Assembly: GCA_903912925.1 (NCBI GenBank)
Contig: CAIWJG010000956.1
Coordinates: 1-34,729, forward strand
Direction: 5' to 3'
Length of the DNA: 34,729 bases
Source: an uncultured Verrucomicrobia subdivision 3 bacterium
GTDB taxonomy: Bacteria; Verrucomicrobiota; Verrucomicrobiia; Limisphaerales; UBA8199
Numbering within the stretch: position 1 is the stretch's first letter; every line of letters starts with the position of its first letter. The notes below the pieces were generated by a model that had not been told where the DNA came from, did not search any database, and saw nothing but the letters and a program-made list of their open reading frames with translations. A program made the translations under genes and the position numbers. Below are positions 14,846 to 27,044 of this stretch, piece by piece.

Positions 14846-16141
14846 ATGAAAAAAATCGTTGCCTCCGTCGGTTTGGTTGCAGTTGGTGTCACTGGCCTTC
14901 AAGCGGATGTGTTTCCGGGCCTCACAGCAGAATCCGGCAAGCCGTGGACCGCCTCGGCCACGCTACGCGGATTCTATGATGATAACCCGAGCACGCAGCC
15001 GAATAGTTTGCGTCCCCAAGGCAGCTATGGTTTTGAGGTCAGTCCAGCTATCGAATTCCTTTTTCCGTGGGAGCAAACCACGCTCAGCTTTGGCTATGTC
15101 TATTCCCTGAAGTATTACGAGAACAAGCTTGTCAATAGCAACGGTCACGACCTTAATACGCAAGACGTTCATGCTGGCCTCACCCACGCCTTCAGTGAAC
15201 GCTATAGTATCAGCGTGAAAGACTCGTTCGTGATTGGTCAGGAGCCTGATTTTCTGCGGGCAGGAAATACCTTCACCACCTTCCAAAGCTATTCTGGAAA
15301 CAACATGCGCAATTACGGTGCGATTGATTTCCTGGCCCAACTTACTCCGGAGTTTGGACTTGAGCTGGGCTATGCCAATACCTTGGTGACTTACTCGGAT
15401 AATACAGATCCCGCTGTAACGGGCCAGGCCAGCAACGCCGGTCTGTTGAATGAGATGGATAATGCAGTCCATCTCGATGGACGCTACCAGATCCAGCCGC
15501 AGACGGTTGGGATCCTCGGTGTCCAACTGCGGCAAACGGATTTCACGGCTGACCAGGATATTAGTCCGGGGGCTCCTTACTCGAACGGCCAGCCTATCAT
15601 GAGCGATAGCCGAAATGCGCGCTCATATTACGGGTATCTGGGGCTTGACCATAATTTTCGGCCGGACTTCACGGGGTCAGTTCGTCTGGGCGGCCGCTAT
15701 ACCGATTATTTCAATTCTCTGGATGGTCAGACTCAGGGCAGCCCTTATGCGATGGCCAGCCTCAAATACACTTATTTGCCGGAAAGCTCTTTTGAGCTCG
15801 GGGGTAGTTATGATTATAGCCCGACTTCCTTGTATCCCGGTGTAAATTCAGTCAATCAGATTAACACCAGTGCGGAGGCGGGCACCGTGTTTATGGCGCT
15901 AAATCATCGGATCGTCCCCAAGCTTTACGGTAGTATTCTGGCCCAGTATCAGAACAGCATGTACGTCGGCGGGGTGTACGATGGCGAGAGCGATAACTTT
16001 TTCCTCGTCGGTCTGAATCTGCGATACCAATTCAATCCCAATTTTTCAGCAGGGGTGGGCTACAACTACGACAACCTGACTGGGGTGCAGGCTCATTATG
16101 ACCGAAACCGGGTTTATATCGGAGTCACAGGCAGCTATTAG
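14846..16141 (+). CDS. Outer-membrane beta-barrel protein of an exopolysaccharide locus
   Basis: Predicted 431-residue protein with a signal peptide (MKKIVASVGLVAVGVTGLQA) and a body of alternating-residue strands rich in Tyr, Asn and Gly ('TTLSFGYVYSLKYYENK', 'YYGYLGLDHNFRPDFTGSVRLGGRYTDYF') that ends in an aromatic residue (VTGSY), as beta-barrels do. Proteins of this kind stand next to Wzz and Wza-type genes in Verrucomicrobial, Planctomycete and EpsL-bearing loci, where a role in polymer passage is suspected. No enzyme motif is seen. It is followed by an intrinsic terminator. Confidence 0.75.
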   Translation: MKKIVASVGLVAVGVTGLQADVFPGLTAESGKPWTASATLRGFYDDNPSTQPNSLRPQGSYGFEVSPAIEFLFPWEQTTLSFGYVYSLKYYENKLVNSNGHDLNTQDVHAGLTHAFSERYSISVKDSFVIGQEPDFLRAGNTFTTFQSYSGNNMRNYGAIDFLAQLTPEFGLELGYANTLVTYSDNTDPAVTGQASNAGLLNEMDNAVHLDGRYQIQPQTVGILGVQLRQTDFTADQDISPGAPYSNGQPIMSDSRNARSYYGYLGLDHNFRPDFTGSVRLGGRYTDYFNSLDGQTQGSPYAMASLKYTYLPESSFELGGSYDYSPTSLYPGVNSVNQINTSAEAGTVFMALNHRIVPKLYGSILAQYQNSMYVGGVYDGESDNFFLVGLNLRYQFNPNFSAGVGYNYDNLTGVQAHYDRNRVYIGVTGSY

Positions 16142-16162
16142 CTTAATTCTGACTTAATGGCC

Positions 16163-16199
16163 GGGGGCTGGGCTGTCATGACTAGCCCCCGTTTTTTTT
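16163..16199 (+). terminator. Intrinsic terminator after the beta-barrel gene
   Basis: A 7-bp stem GGGGGCT (16163-16169) / AGCCCCC (16184-16190) with a 14-nt loop is followed by G and eight T (16192-16199). It ends 5 nt before the ATG of the kinase gene, so it overlaps the place where that gene's ribosome site should be. Confidence 0.85.
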
Positions 16200-16204
16200 G
16201 ATTT

Positions 16205-18382
16205 ATGGATCCACTGAAAGTGACGCCACCCCAGGAAACGAAACTTCACTTCCTGGATTATTGGCGCATCATCCGAATTCGGAAGACGATTATTCTGGCG
16301 GTCTTCTTGCTAGTCGTTATCACCGCCACGCTGGTGACGTTCATTTTGCCGGAGTCTTACTCCAGTTCCACTCGTATCAAGATCGAGCGTGACCAGTCTG
16401 ATATTAGCGGCTTTGCCGAGCGCGGCGGTGGCATCCAGAGCTACGATCCCTATTTCATCCAGACAGAGTTCGAGCTGATTCAGTCCGAGGTTATTCTCGG
16501 CAAGGTGATCGACGACCTCGATCTGAGCACCGTCTGGGGCAAGAAGTATGCGAACGGAGAACGTCTGAAGCTTTCTGAAACGATCACCCTGCTGAAAGGA
16601 AGAATTGATCTCCGGCCTGTGCGGAATACCAGCCTGATCGAAATTCGCGTGTACAGTGAGAAGGCTGACGAGGCAGCCAAGATCGCCAACTCTGTCGCCG
16701 AATCTTACAAAACCCATCGGCTGGCGCAACGAACGCTATTGAGCCGAGGCGGGATCAAAGCGCTGGAAGAGAGGTTCCTGGAGCAGCAAGAAAAGGTCAA
16801 GAAGGCGCAGCAACGTGTGGATAAGCTGCGCGAAGAGCTGAACATGTCGGACGCGGCAGCGAGCAGCGATAACCCGTCGTCACTGATGACGGCCGATACG
16901 CTGCGCAGGCTCGAAGTTTTGCGCATAGAAAGCAAAACTGAGTATGTCCGTCAGGCGTCCATGGCGGAGCACCTCAAGTCCTTGGGGAAGGAACTTGGCC
17001 CGGAAGGCCTTGCCCAAGCGATACCGACCGCAGTCACGGACTCACTGCTAAATTCCTTGCTCGAACAACTGAGCGTGGCAGAGCAACGGCTGGTGATCCA
17101 GGAAAAGGAGTATGGTCCCCTACATGCAGAGGTCATCAAATGCAAGGCCATGACCGATGACCTTCACAAGAAGATCAAGAACAGGGTCGAGGGTATCATG
17201 CTCGGTTTGGAAACTCGGGTGTTCTCACTCAGTAACAGTCTCGACAATCTGGAAAAGGAAGTCGCGCTGGCTACGACCAACGACGTCGTCAGAGCCAATC
17301 AGACCAGGCCCTATTTCGAGGCCAAACGCAGTCTCGATGAACTTCAGCGTTTCCGCCAGATCCTCGACGTTAAGATCTCGGCCGAAAAGATCGACGTCGA
17401 CCTGCCGAAGACTATGATGGTGGAAATCGTGGACAAAGCTGTTCCTAGCCTGCGTCCGGTGCGGCCCAACAAACCGCTCAATATCGCGCTGGGCATCATT
17501 ATCGGCTTGGTGGTTGGTGTCGGTTTGGCCTTCTTCATCGAGTATCTCGACACAAGCGTGAAGACGATTGATGATGTCGAGCGCTCGCTACAATGTCCTG
17601 TGCTGGGCGTCATTCCTCAAAATGTTGGCTTGCTTGTGGAGGAGGGAGCGGAAAGTCCGCACGCGGAGGCATACCGTGTTTTGCGCACTAACCTCTTGTT
17701 CTCGCGCAAGGACGATAAGCTCAACACCATTGCCGTTGTGAGCGCGGGAGCCGGCGAAGGCAAATCGACCACCGTATTCAATCTCGCCGCGGTCTTCGCC
17801 CAGAGCGGGCAGCGGACCTTGATTGTGGACTCTGATCTGCGCCGGCCGACGTTGCACAAAATGATGCACGTGACCAATAACCTTGGGCTCACCAACTACC
17901 TGCTGAAACAGAACACGCTGGAAGAAGTTATACAAACTAGCAAGATGCCGACGCTGGATTTCCTGGCCAGCGGCAAGCTGCCCAGCAGTTCTTTAGGCAT
18001 TCTCAGCTCCGCGCAGATGAAGGATCTGATCAGTGAGTTAAAGCAGCGCTACGATATTGTCTTCTTCGATTCACCGCCGATTATGGGCGTCAGCGACGCG
18101 TCGATCCTCGCCAGCGAAGTGGATATGACCATTCAAGTCATCCAGTACCGACGGTATCCTCAGCCGATGAACATCCGTGCCAAGCAGTTGATCGAAAAGG
18201 TCGGTGGCAACCTGGTGGGTATTGTGTTGAATAACATCAACATGTCTCAGGACGAGAGCTACTATTACTACAGCGGGTATTACCATGATAACTATTACCG
18301 CAGCGAGGAGTCCGAGTCGGCCACGCAGAAGGAGCCCGCAACCGGAGACCAGGCCAAACTGGACATCAAGCAGAAGTATTGA
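16205..18382 (+). CDS. Polysaccharide copolymerase with BY-kinase domain (Wzc-like)
   Basis: Predicted 725-residue inner-membrane protein that sets exopolysaccharide chain length and couples synthesis to export, with tyrosine autokinase activity. A Wzz domain begins at about 15 ('FLDYWRIIRIRKTIILAVFLL', first membrane segment about 28-50), a long periplasmic coiled-coil region follows (about 185-400), and the second membrane segment is at about 425-447. The kinase domain has Walker A GAGEGKST (about 515-522), Walker A' LIVDSDLRRP (about 538) and Walker B 'YDIVFFDSPP' (about 614). The tail carries a tyrosine cluster (ESYYYYSGYYHDNYYRSEES, about 684-705), the usual autophosphorylation site. There is no Shine-Dalgarno sequence, because the terminator's T-tract lies directly ahead. 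Confidence 0.92.
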   Translation: MDPLKVTPPQETKLHFLDYWRIIRIRKTIILAVFLLVVITATLVTFILPESYSSSTRIKIERDQSDISGFAERGGGIQSYDPYFIQTEFELIQSEVILGKVIDDLDLSTVWGKKYANGERLKLSETITLLKGRIDLRPVRNTSLIEIRVYSEKADEAAKIANSVAESYKTHRLAQRTLLSRGGIKALEERFLEQQEKVKKAQQRVDKLREELNMSDAAASSDNPSSLMTADTLRRLEVLRIESKTEYVRQASMAEHLKSLGKELGPEGLAQAIPTAVTDSLLNSLLEQLSVAEQRLVIQEKEYGPLHAEVIKCKAMTDDLHKKIKNRVEGIMLGLETRVFSLSNSLDNLEKEVALATTNDVVRANQTRPYFEAKRSLDELQRFRQILDVKISAEKIDVDLPKTMMVEIVDKAVPSLRPVRPNKPLNIALGIIIGLVVGVGLAFFIEYLDTSVKTIDDVERSLQCPVLGVIPQNVGLLVEEGAESPHAEAYRVLRTNLLFSRKDDKLNTIAVVSAGAGEGKSTTVFNLAAVFAQSGQRTLIVDSDLRRPTLHKMMHVTNNLGLTNYLLKQNTLEEVIQTSKMPTLDFLASGKLPSSSLGILSSAQMKDLISELKQRYDIVFFDSPPIMGVSDASILASEVDMTIQVIQYRRYPQPMNIRAKQLIEKVGGNLVGIVLNNINMSQDESYYYYSGYYHDNYYRSEESESATQKEPATGDQAKLDIKQKY

Positions 18383-18398
18383 TAGGGATTTGAATTAA

Positions 18399-19121
18399 AT
18401 GAGTATCGAGAATGTCGGTAAGGGGTTGCGGCTTTGGGCTACAGTTTGTGGGTTTGTTCTGGGGGGGCTTTGCTTGACTGGATGTCGGTCACAGGCACCC
18501 AAACACCAATCCGCGAAGGCCCCGTCCAGCCTCACAGCCACCTCTGCTGCTAGCAGCGCAACGGTCAAGGGAGCCGTTGCGACTCCTGATTCCAAGCCGG
18601 TTTTGGTTTCGGGTATGTCCAGTAATGCCGGCCCTGAACCGGAAGTTTTCCGTGTCGGTGATTCGTTGACGATCGCCTTCATGGATACTCCGAATGTGAT
18701 TCCGCCATTCGAAGGGAGGATTAAAGAAGACGGAACCATCACTCTGATCTTGAATCAGAGTTTCAAATCTGACGGCAAGACCCGGGGCGACCTGGAGAAG
18801 GACATTCGGGCGCGTTACGTCCCTGATTATTTCAAACAAATGACGGTTACGGTGAAGCAGCAGGAAAACACCCGCTGGTTTTACGTAAATGGTGAAGTGA
18901 GGCAGCCCGCTCGGCAAATTTACACTAGCAGGATCACCGTGCTGAAAGCGATTGCCTCAGCCGGTGGTTTCACCGACTTTGCCAACAAGAAGAAGGTGAA
19001 ACTAACGCGGTTGGATGGCCGCACTCAAACCGTCAATTGCCTTAAAGCGCTGGACAATCCTAGATTGGATCCGGAAGTCTATCCAGGCGACACCATCCAT
19101 GTTCCGCGCCGGCTCTTGTAA
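18399..19121 (+). CDS. Polysaccharide export lipoprotein (Wza type)
   Basis: Predicted 240-residue outer-membrane lipoprotein that forms the periplasmic/outer-membrane export channel. The lipobox LTGC places the lipidated cysteine at residue 29. After a Ser/Ala linker the Poly_export domain runs from about 80 ('VFRVGDSLTIAFMDTPNVIPPFEGRIKEDGTITL') and an SLBB-type domain from about 155 ('FYVNGEVRQPARQIYTSRITVLKAIASAGGF'), ending in 'VYPGDTIHVPRRLL'. It is shorter than Wza. The FHA gene starts inside its stop (TAATG). Confidence 0.88.
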   Translation: MSIENVGKGLRLWATVCGFVLGGLCLTGCRSQAPKHQSAKAPSSLTATSAASSATVKGAVATPDSKPVLVSGMSSNAGPEPEVFRVGDSLTIAFMDTPNVIPPFEGRIKEDGTITLILNQSFKSDGKTRGDLEKDIRARYVPDYFKQMTVTVKQQENTRWFYVNGEVRQPARQIYTSRITVLKAIASAGGFTDFANKKKVKLTRLDGRTQTVNCLKALDNPRLDPEVYPGDTIHVPRRLL

Positions 19122-19510
19122 TGGTCCAGCTTAAGGTCCTGTCCGGGAATAAGGCGGGCACTATCTGGGTGGCCCGCCGTTTTCCTGTACGCATTGGACG
19201 CTCAGCCGCTGCCGACTTGCAGTTGGAGGAGAACGGCGTGTGGGACCAACATCTGCAACTCGATTTCAATCCTGCGGAGGGGATCGTCCTCAGTGCTTTG
19301 CCCAACGCGTTGGCTACCGTGAACGGACAGCCTGTGCACCAGACCGTTATGCGCAATGGGGATGCGATCGATATCGGCTCCCTGAGAATGCAATTCTGGC
19401 TTAGTGAGACCCGGCAGGTGGGGTTACGCTTCCGTGAAGGGCTTACCTGGGCGGGAATCGCGGTTGTTTCCCTGGGCCAGGTTGGTCTTATCTACTGGCT
19501 GCTTCACTGA
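19121..19510 (+). CDS. Membrane-anchored FHA-domain protein
   Basis: Predicted 129-residue protein. Residues about 20-95 form an FHA domain, which binds phosphothreonine peptides: 'VRIGRSAAADLQL', then 'WDQHLQLDF' in place of the usual SxxH loop, and 'ATVNGQPV' with the conserved NG. A single membrane segment closes the protein (about 107-127), giving a cytoplasmic FHA domain tethered at the membrane. It overlaps the Wza-type gene by one base and is the last gene of the exopolysaccharide group. Whether it reads phosphorylation of the neighbouring kinase system is inference. Confidence 0.8.
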   Translation: MVQLKVLSGNKAGTIWVARRFPVRIGRSAAADLQLEENGVWDQHLQLDFNPAEGIVLSALPNALATVNGQPVHQTVMRNGDAIDIGSLRMQFWLSETRQVGLRFREGLTWAGIAVVSLGQVGLIYWLLH

Positions 19511-19526
19511 AAGCGCAGCGATCTGC

Positions 19527-21086
19527 CTAATGCCGGAAGTGCCTTGTGCCGGTGAAGGCCATCGCCATGTTACGCTCGTCCGCGGCCGCAATCACTTCAA
19601 CATCACGCACCGAGCCGCCCGGCTGAATGGCTGCCGTAGCGCCTGCCTCCGCTGCCGCGATCAAGCCGTCCGGAAACGGAAAGAACGCGTCGCTACACAC
19701 CGCGCTGCCCTTTAGCGAAAGACCTGCCTCGCCCGCCTTCCACACAGCAATCCGGCTTGCATCCACCCGGCTCATCTGGCCCGCGCCGATGCCCAGCGTC
19801 CGATCCTCGGCCGCATACACGATGGCGTTTGACTTCACGTGTTTCACAACGTGCCAGCCGAACACCATGGCTTGCAGCTCGGCCTCCGTTGGCCTCCGGC
19901 GACTGACGATTTTCAAACCGTCGGTGGTGGTGACCTTCACGTCGCGCTCTTGCCACAAAAACGAATCCGCCCCCACGCTGCGCACGTCCCACGGCTGCGC
20001 CGCAAGCGGGCTTTTCAAGACCTTAAGCAGGCGCAGGTTCTTCTTCTTTTGTAGCAGGCCCAGCGCCTCCGCGCTAAACTCGGGCGCGACGATAACCTCG
20101 CTGAAGATCTCCGATATAGCTTCTGCGCACGCTAGATCGAGTGTGCGGTTCACCGCAATGATGCCCCCGAATGGAGCCTGGCGATCCGTGGCCAACGCCT
20201 TGTCCCAAGCCTCGCGCAGGCTGGTTCCCTGGCCCATCCCGCACGGGTTGGTGTGCTTGAGAATGGCCAGCGTGGGGCGGGCGGCCGCAAACTCAGCGAC
20301 AAGGTCCGCCGCCGCAGTCAAGTCCAAGATGTTGTTGTAAGATAGCTCCTTGCCGTGCAGTTGCTGGAAGTATTTGTGAAATCCGCCGTAAAGGGCGGCT
20401 TTTTGATGAGGGTTTTCACCGTAACGCAACGGCTGGGTCAGCGGTGCCTGGACGCGCAGCGCCGAGGGCACTGCAGCGACTGGGACTGGTGCGGCTTCGA
20501 AGGCCTGGGCCAAGTGCGCCGCTATAGCGGTGTCATAGGCTGACGTGCGCGCGAACACCTTGGCCGCCAGCTTGCGCCGCAGTTCCAGGGTCGTACCACC
20601 GGTCGCCTGGATATGTTCGCCGACCAGTTCATAATCAGCGGGGTCCACCACCACGGTCACGCTCTCGTGATTCTTGGCTGCGCTCCGCAGCATGGACGGG
20701 CCCCCGATGTCGATGTTCTCGATTGCTTCTTCCAAGCTCACGTTTGGCCGCGCCACGGTCTGTTCAAAGGGATACAGGTTCACGACCACGAGGTCGATTG
20801 GCTGGATGCCGTGCGTGCTCACGGCTGCTTCGTGGTCTGCCTTACCACGGACATAGAGCAGGCCCCCATGAACTTTGGGGTGCAGGGTCTTCACCCGGCC
20901 ATCAAGCATTTCCGGGAAGCCGGTGTATGCGCTCAGGTCGGTGACGTTCAAGCCAGCTTCGCGTAGGGACTTGGCCGTGCCTCCGGTGGAAATCAATTCC
21001 ACACCTGCCGCCGCCAGGACCCGCGCCAGCGGGACGAGTCCCACTTTATCGGAAACCGAAAGCAATGCGCGTCGAATTTGCTCCAT
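19527..21086 (-). CDS. purH: Bifunctional AICAR formyltransferase/IMP cyclohydrolase
   Basis: Predicted 519-residue enzyme for the last two steps of IMP synthesis. The N-terminal cyclohydrolase (MGS-like) domain covers about 1-190 ('LLSVSDKVGL', 'ISTGGTAKSLREAGL', 'FPEMLDGRVKTLHPKVHGGLL'). The formyltransferase domain holds 'LRYGENPHQKAALYG', 'ILKHTNPCGMGQG' (about 268-280) and 'AVCSDAFFPFPDGL' near the end. It is at normal length, transcribed against the exopolysaccharide group, with 16 bp between the stops and no clear terminator in the gap. Confidence 0.97.
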   Translation of the reverse strand: MEQIRRALLSVSDKVGLVPLARVLAAAGVELISTGGTAKSLREAGLNVTDLSAYTGFPEMLDGRVKTLHPKVHGGLLYVRGKADHEAAVSTHGIQPIDLVVVNLYPFEQTVARPNVSLEEAIENIDIGGPSMLRSAAKNHESVTVVVDPADYELVGEHIQATGGTTLELRRKLAAKVFARTSAYDTAIAAHLAQAFEAAPVPVAAVPSALRVQAPLTQPLRYGENPHQKAALYGGFHKYFQQLHGKELSYNNILDLTAAADLVAEFAAARPTLAILKHTNPCGMGQGTSLREAWDKALATDRQAPFGGIIAVNRTLDLACAEAISEIFSEVIVAPEFSAEALGLLQKKKNLRLLKVLKSPLAAQPWDVRSVGADSFLWQERDVKVTTTDGLKIVSRRRPTEAELQAMVFGWHVVKHVKSNAIVYAAEDRTLGIGAGQMSRVDASRIAVWKAGEAGLSLKGSAVCSDAFFPFPDGLIAAAEAGATAAIQPGGSVRDVEVIAAADERNMAMAFTGTRHFRH

Positions 21087-21404
21087 AATCGGCCGCTACC
21101 TTCCTCCAGACACGCCCGACAAGTCAACTGGCAAATCCAACTCAAATCGAACACACAGGGTGAATTCATGAAAGGCGATTCCCTTGGGAATGGGAGGTAG
21201 GAAGCGAGCGTTGGGGAGTCGGTTGATACCGTGGGTATGCCGCTGCGCGAGTTTTTGGACGCTTTTGCGGCTGGATCGAGCAGGTGGCGGTCGGTTTGGG
21301 GCCACCGAGAGTGGGGTCTGGGCAGATCTCAGCGGTGAGGCTTTGTGCCTCCTGGGCGGCTCTGAAGCGATGGCCGGGATGAGCTTAAGAACTGCGGAGC
21401 CAAC
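21087..21404. other. Intergenic region upstream of purH, no gene seen
   Basis: This lies between the purH start and the 3' end of the broken transposase. A 94-codon forward ORF beginning at 21184 overlaps the transposase relic and shows no recognisable sequence. I could not identify the end of the insertion sequence or a clear purH promoter. Confidence 0.4.
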
Positions 21405-23357
21405 TCATGGGGCTCTGGTGAAAGAGGGGTGGGTTGTGGTTACCATGATCATCGCCCGGCGGTGAGCTTCGGCGGTCATGTCCGTGTGAAAATCGCTGGT
21501 CATTAGGTACTGGGGTTTGGTTTGGCGGGAGCGCCATTCCATAACCTGCCTGGCTGATTGACTCAAGTGGCCCCAAGGCATAGCGGTAACTGTGTGACAA
21601 ATGCAGCCGCGAACCACAACCTGTGGGGCCTACTTGAGTCAATCAGCCAGGCAGATTCCATAAAGAGGCTATTGCCCAAGCGGCGAAAGATGCCCAGCAC
21701 GTGCATGGCGTTGGGGTCTCGGACGCGGCAACGGTCGTCGTCCTGAGACACGTCCAGGCGCTGGTGCAGACCGTTTTCAATGCCGCCGAAGCCGGCGCGA
21801 TTAAGCCGCAGCCAGGCCCGGGCGTCGAGTTCCTCGGGTGGGGCGCTGGTCAGCAGGGCGACGGTCTCGGGTTGGCGGTCAGTGGTTAGACGGTGAACTC
21901 TAGCCACCTGTGCGGCAGCCGGGAAACCGACCGCCTCCGGGGTGGTTGGGGTGGTGCAGAGGATGCGGATTTCATCTCGGCTGCGGTTGCGTTCCTGAGT
22001 GCAGGCCCGCGTGCGGGTTGATTCCTGAGGGGGGAAAGGCTGCCGGAATCTCCGGCAGCAGGTTTTTTATCGTGTCGTGAATTCCGGGTTGGTTGTCTTT
22101 GACCGTCAGGGTGTAGTGAGCTCCGTGTTCCTGCACCAAGTCCCAGCCGGTTTCCGTCTGGGTGTGGAGCGCGTCCAGCGAGACAAACCGGCCCTCCAGG
22201 TCGAGTTTTTGGAAGAGTTTGCGCACGACGGGAATCTCGTTGGTCTTCTCATCCACCAGGGCGCTGCCGAGATAATATTGGCTGGGCACCGCCACGGCCG
22301 TGAGGATGCTATGGCCGCCGCCATGCTTGGGCTCTTTGCCATCCATCGCGATCAACTCCTCTTTGGGGGGTTGGCCCCGCACCTGGGCCTGGAAAGCCAG
22401 CACCGCCCGATCCACCGCCTCGGGGTCCACGGCCTGCAGCGCTCGGGAAAAAGTGGGCTGGCTGGGCGCGGGATACCAGCCGTTGGCCAAGGGATGAATG
22501 CCCAGCGCCCGGCGCTGCGACTGAGCGAGGGTTTTGGCGAAAGCCGCCAGGGCCTTGGGCCCGCGCCGAGCGCCGGACAAAATCGCGCAAACCGCCAAGG
22601 CCAACAGCGACCACAGCGGGTAGGACTCCACGCGCGCCCGATACTCCGGCACTTGCTTGAAGTGTTCTCTGAGCGGGCGTAGCTGCTCCACCCTCTGGGT
22701 GCAGCGGGGGGCCACCTTGCCTTCTACCGGGGCCAAGGCGGGCTTGAGGTGCTGCGCCTGCAGGTTGCGACGGGCATTGTGGCACAGTTCCTTTACAAAC
22801 AGCCGCTTGGGCTTGTCATGCTTGACGTAGTAGTCCCGCCCGCACCGCCCCCACCCATCCGTCAATCCCAACTCCTGCCAGCCGTTGGCGGTGTAAACCG
22901 TGCCGCAAAATTGCTCCGGATCCACAAAGCTCTCCACCACCAGGACCGGGTGCCCGTACTTCTGTTGCCAATCCGCGCTGAGTCGCGCCAAAGCCAGCTT
23001 GAGCACGCGTGAACCCAGATTAGGTACCGTCCGGTACGGGAGGAGCAGAAACCGGGCGTGGTTGACCACCAGCGCCAAGCGCCGCCGCCGTTGCTCGTGG
23101 GTCCAACCGATCCACTGGTCGCGATGCCGCAGGTGTTTGGCCGCCGCGCAGAATATCAGCACGCCCACCCATTGCCCCTGCTTATCCACCGCAATATAAA
23201 CGAGCCGCTCCCCCACGGGACGCAAAGCGCCCAAGTAGTGATGCCGGCGAAGTAACGATTGGACGCGAGGCAACTCTCGGGCATCGGCCAACCGGAGTTG
23301 GACCTCATCGACTAGCTGCGGCGGTTCCGGATTCGGACGGATTTTGCTTCTAGACAT
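21405..23357 (-). pseudogene. DUF4338 (DruA-type)-ISAs1 transposase fusion, disrupted
   Basis: Residues about 15-205 are a DUF4338 domain, the family of Druantia protein DruA ('HYLGALRPVGERLVYIAV', 'RDQWIGWT', 'VNHARFLLLP', 'VESFVDPEQFCGTVYTANGW'). It is fused to an ISAs1-family DDE transposase: 'LREHFKQVPEYRARVESYPL' and 'SQPTFSRALQAVDPEAVDRA', first Asp in ELIAMDGKEPKHGGG, second in FVSLDALHTQ, catalytic Glu in GGIENGLHQRLDVSQDDDRC. Two lesions break the frame. A run of six C on the coding strand (22029-22034) shifts it; with five C it reads FPPQESTRTRACTQERNR and joins the C-terminal part. A 110-bp MITE-like element with a 9-bp target duplication then splits 'NSLFMEW-RSRQTKPQYL'. Removing 119 bp plus one C leaves 1833 bp, exactly 611 codons, ending at TGA 21405-21407. 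Terminal repeats of the insertion sequence were not found. Confidence 0.88.
21545..21654. mobile_element. MITE-like element, 110 bp, with 9-bp target duplication
   Basis: Terminal inverted repeats of about 29-30 bp, starting CTGCCTGGCTGATTGACT at 21546 and mirrored at 21625-21654, differ by one inserted base. The element is flanked by exact 9-bp direct repeats ATTCCATAA (21536-21544 and 21655-21663). Deleting the element and one repeat restores the transposase reading frame (LFMEW-RSR). The interior of 50 bp has no coding capacity. It must have been moved by a transposase encoded elsewhere. Confidence 0.88.
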
Positions 23358-23379
23358 GCCGCCAGCCTAAAACGTTTCG

Positions 23380-23559
23380 GCAAGCGTGTCCCGTACTATA
23401 TCACAAGTCATTCTCCACCAGCCCGTTAGGATCAGCTATGAATTCGCCCTGTCGAACACATCCGGCCAAACCGTCCTGCTTTCCCGCGAGGCCACCTTCA
23501 CGTCTGATACGCGCGGAAAGCTGGGCCAAGCCTTTGCATTTACGCAAAGCCGGTGGTAG
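23380..23559 (+). pseudogene. Possible C-terminal protein remnant
   Basis: One frame without an ATG reads ILHQPVRISYEFALSNTSGQ and TVLLSREATFTSDTRGKLGQ before TAG 23557-23559. The alternation looks like a beta-sandwich domain, and it lies just outside the transposase, as if the insertion had cut a gene. I cannot name a family, so it may be chance. Confidence 0.2.
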
Positions 23560-23567
23560 TGAGTGGC

Positions 23568-26867
<3,300 letters not shown>

Positions 26868-27018
26868 TCATTTGTTTAACCGAAAGGCCCGGAAGTTTGC
26901 AATCCCCATCCGTCGGCTTTCAGTCAGCCGAAGACGGCGTAATCGCCCCAAAGCACCGTGCTTCGGAACGGAGGACCAGCCGCGTTTCGGCCAGGAGACA
27001 CAGCGCTACAAAACTTCT

Positions 27019-27044
27019 GCCAAATTCGAGTGCCAAATTCGAGT
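27019..27044. repeat. Perfect 13-bp tandem duplication
   Basis: GCCAAATTCGAGT occurs twice back to back, immediately before the -35 element proposed for the tRNA gene. It could be an operator-like site or a recent slippage event. Confidence 0.85.

Noticed and set aside
21184..21465. 93-residue forward ORF upstream of purH
   Set aside because: It overlaps the 3' end of the transposase relic on the other strand, and its composition does not look coding.
21405..23357. A Druantia anti-phage system
   Set aside because: Only the DUF4338 domain is present, fused to a transposase; no druB-E-type genes or large DruE helicase lie nearby.
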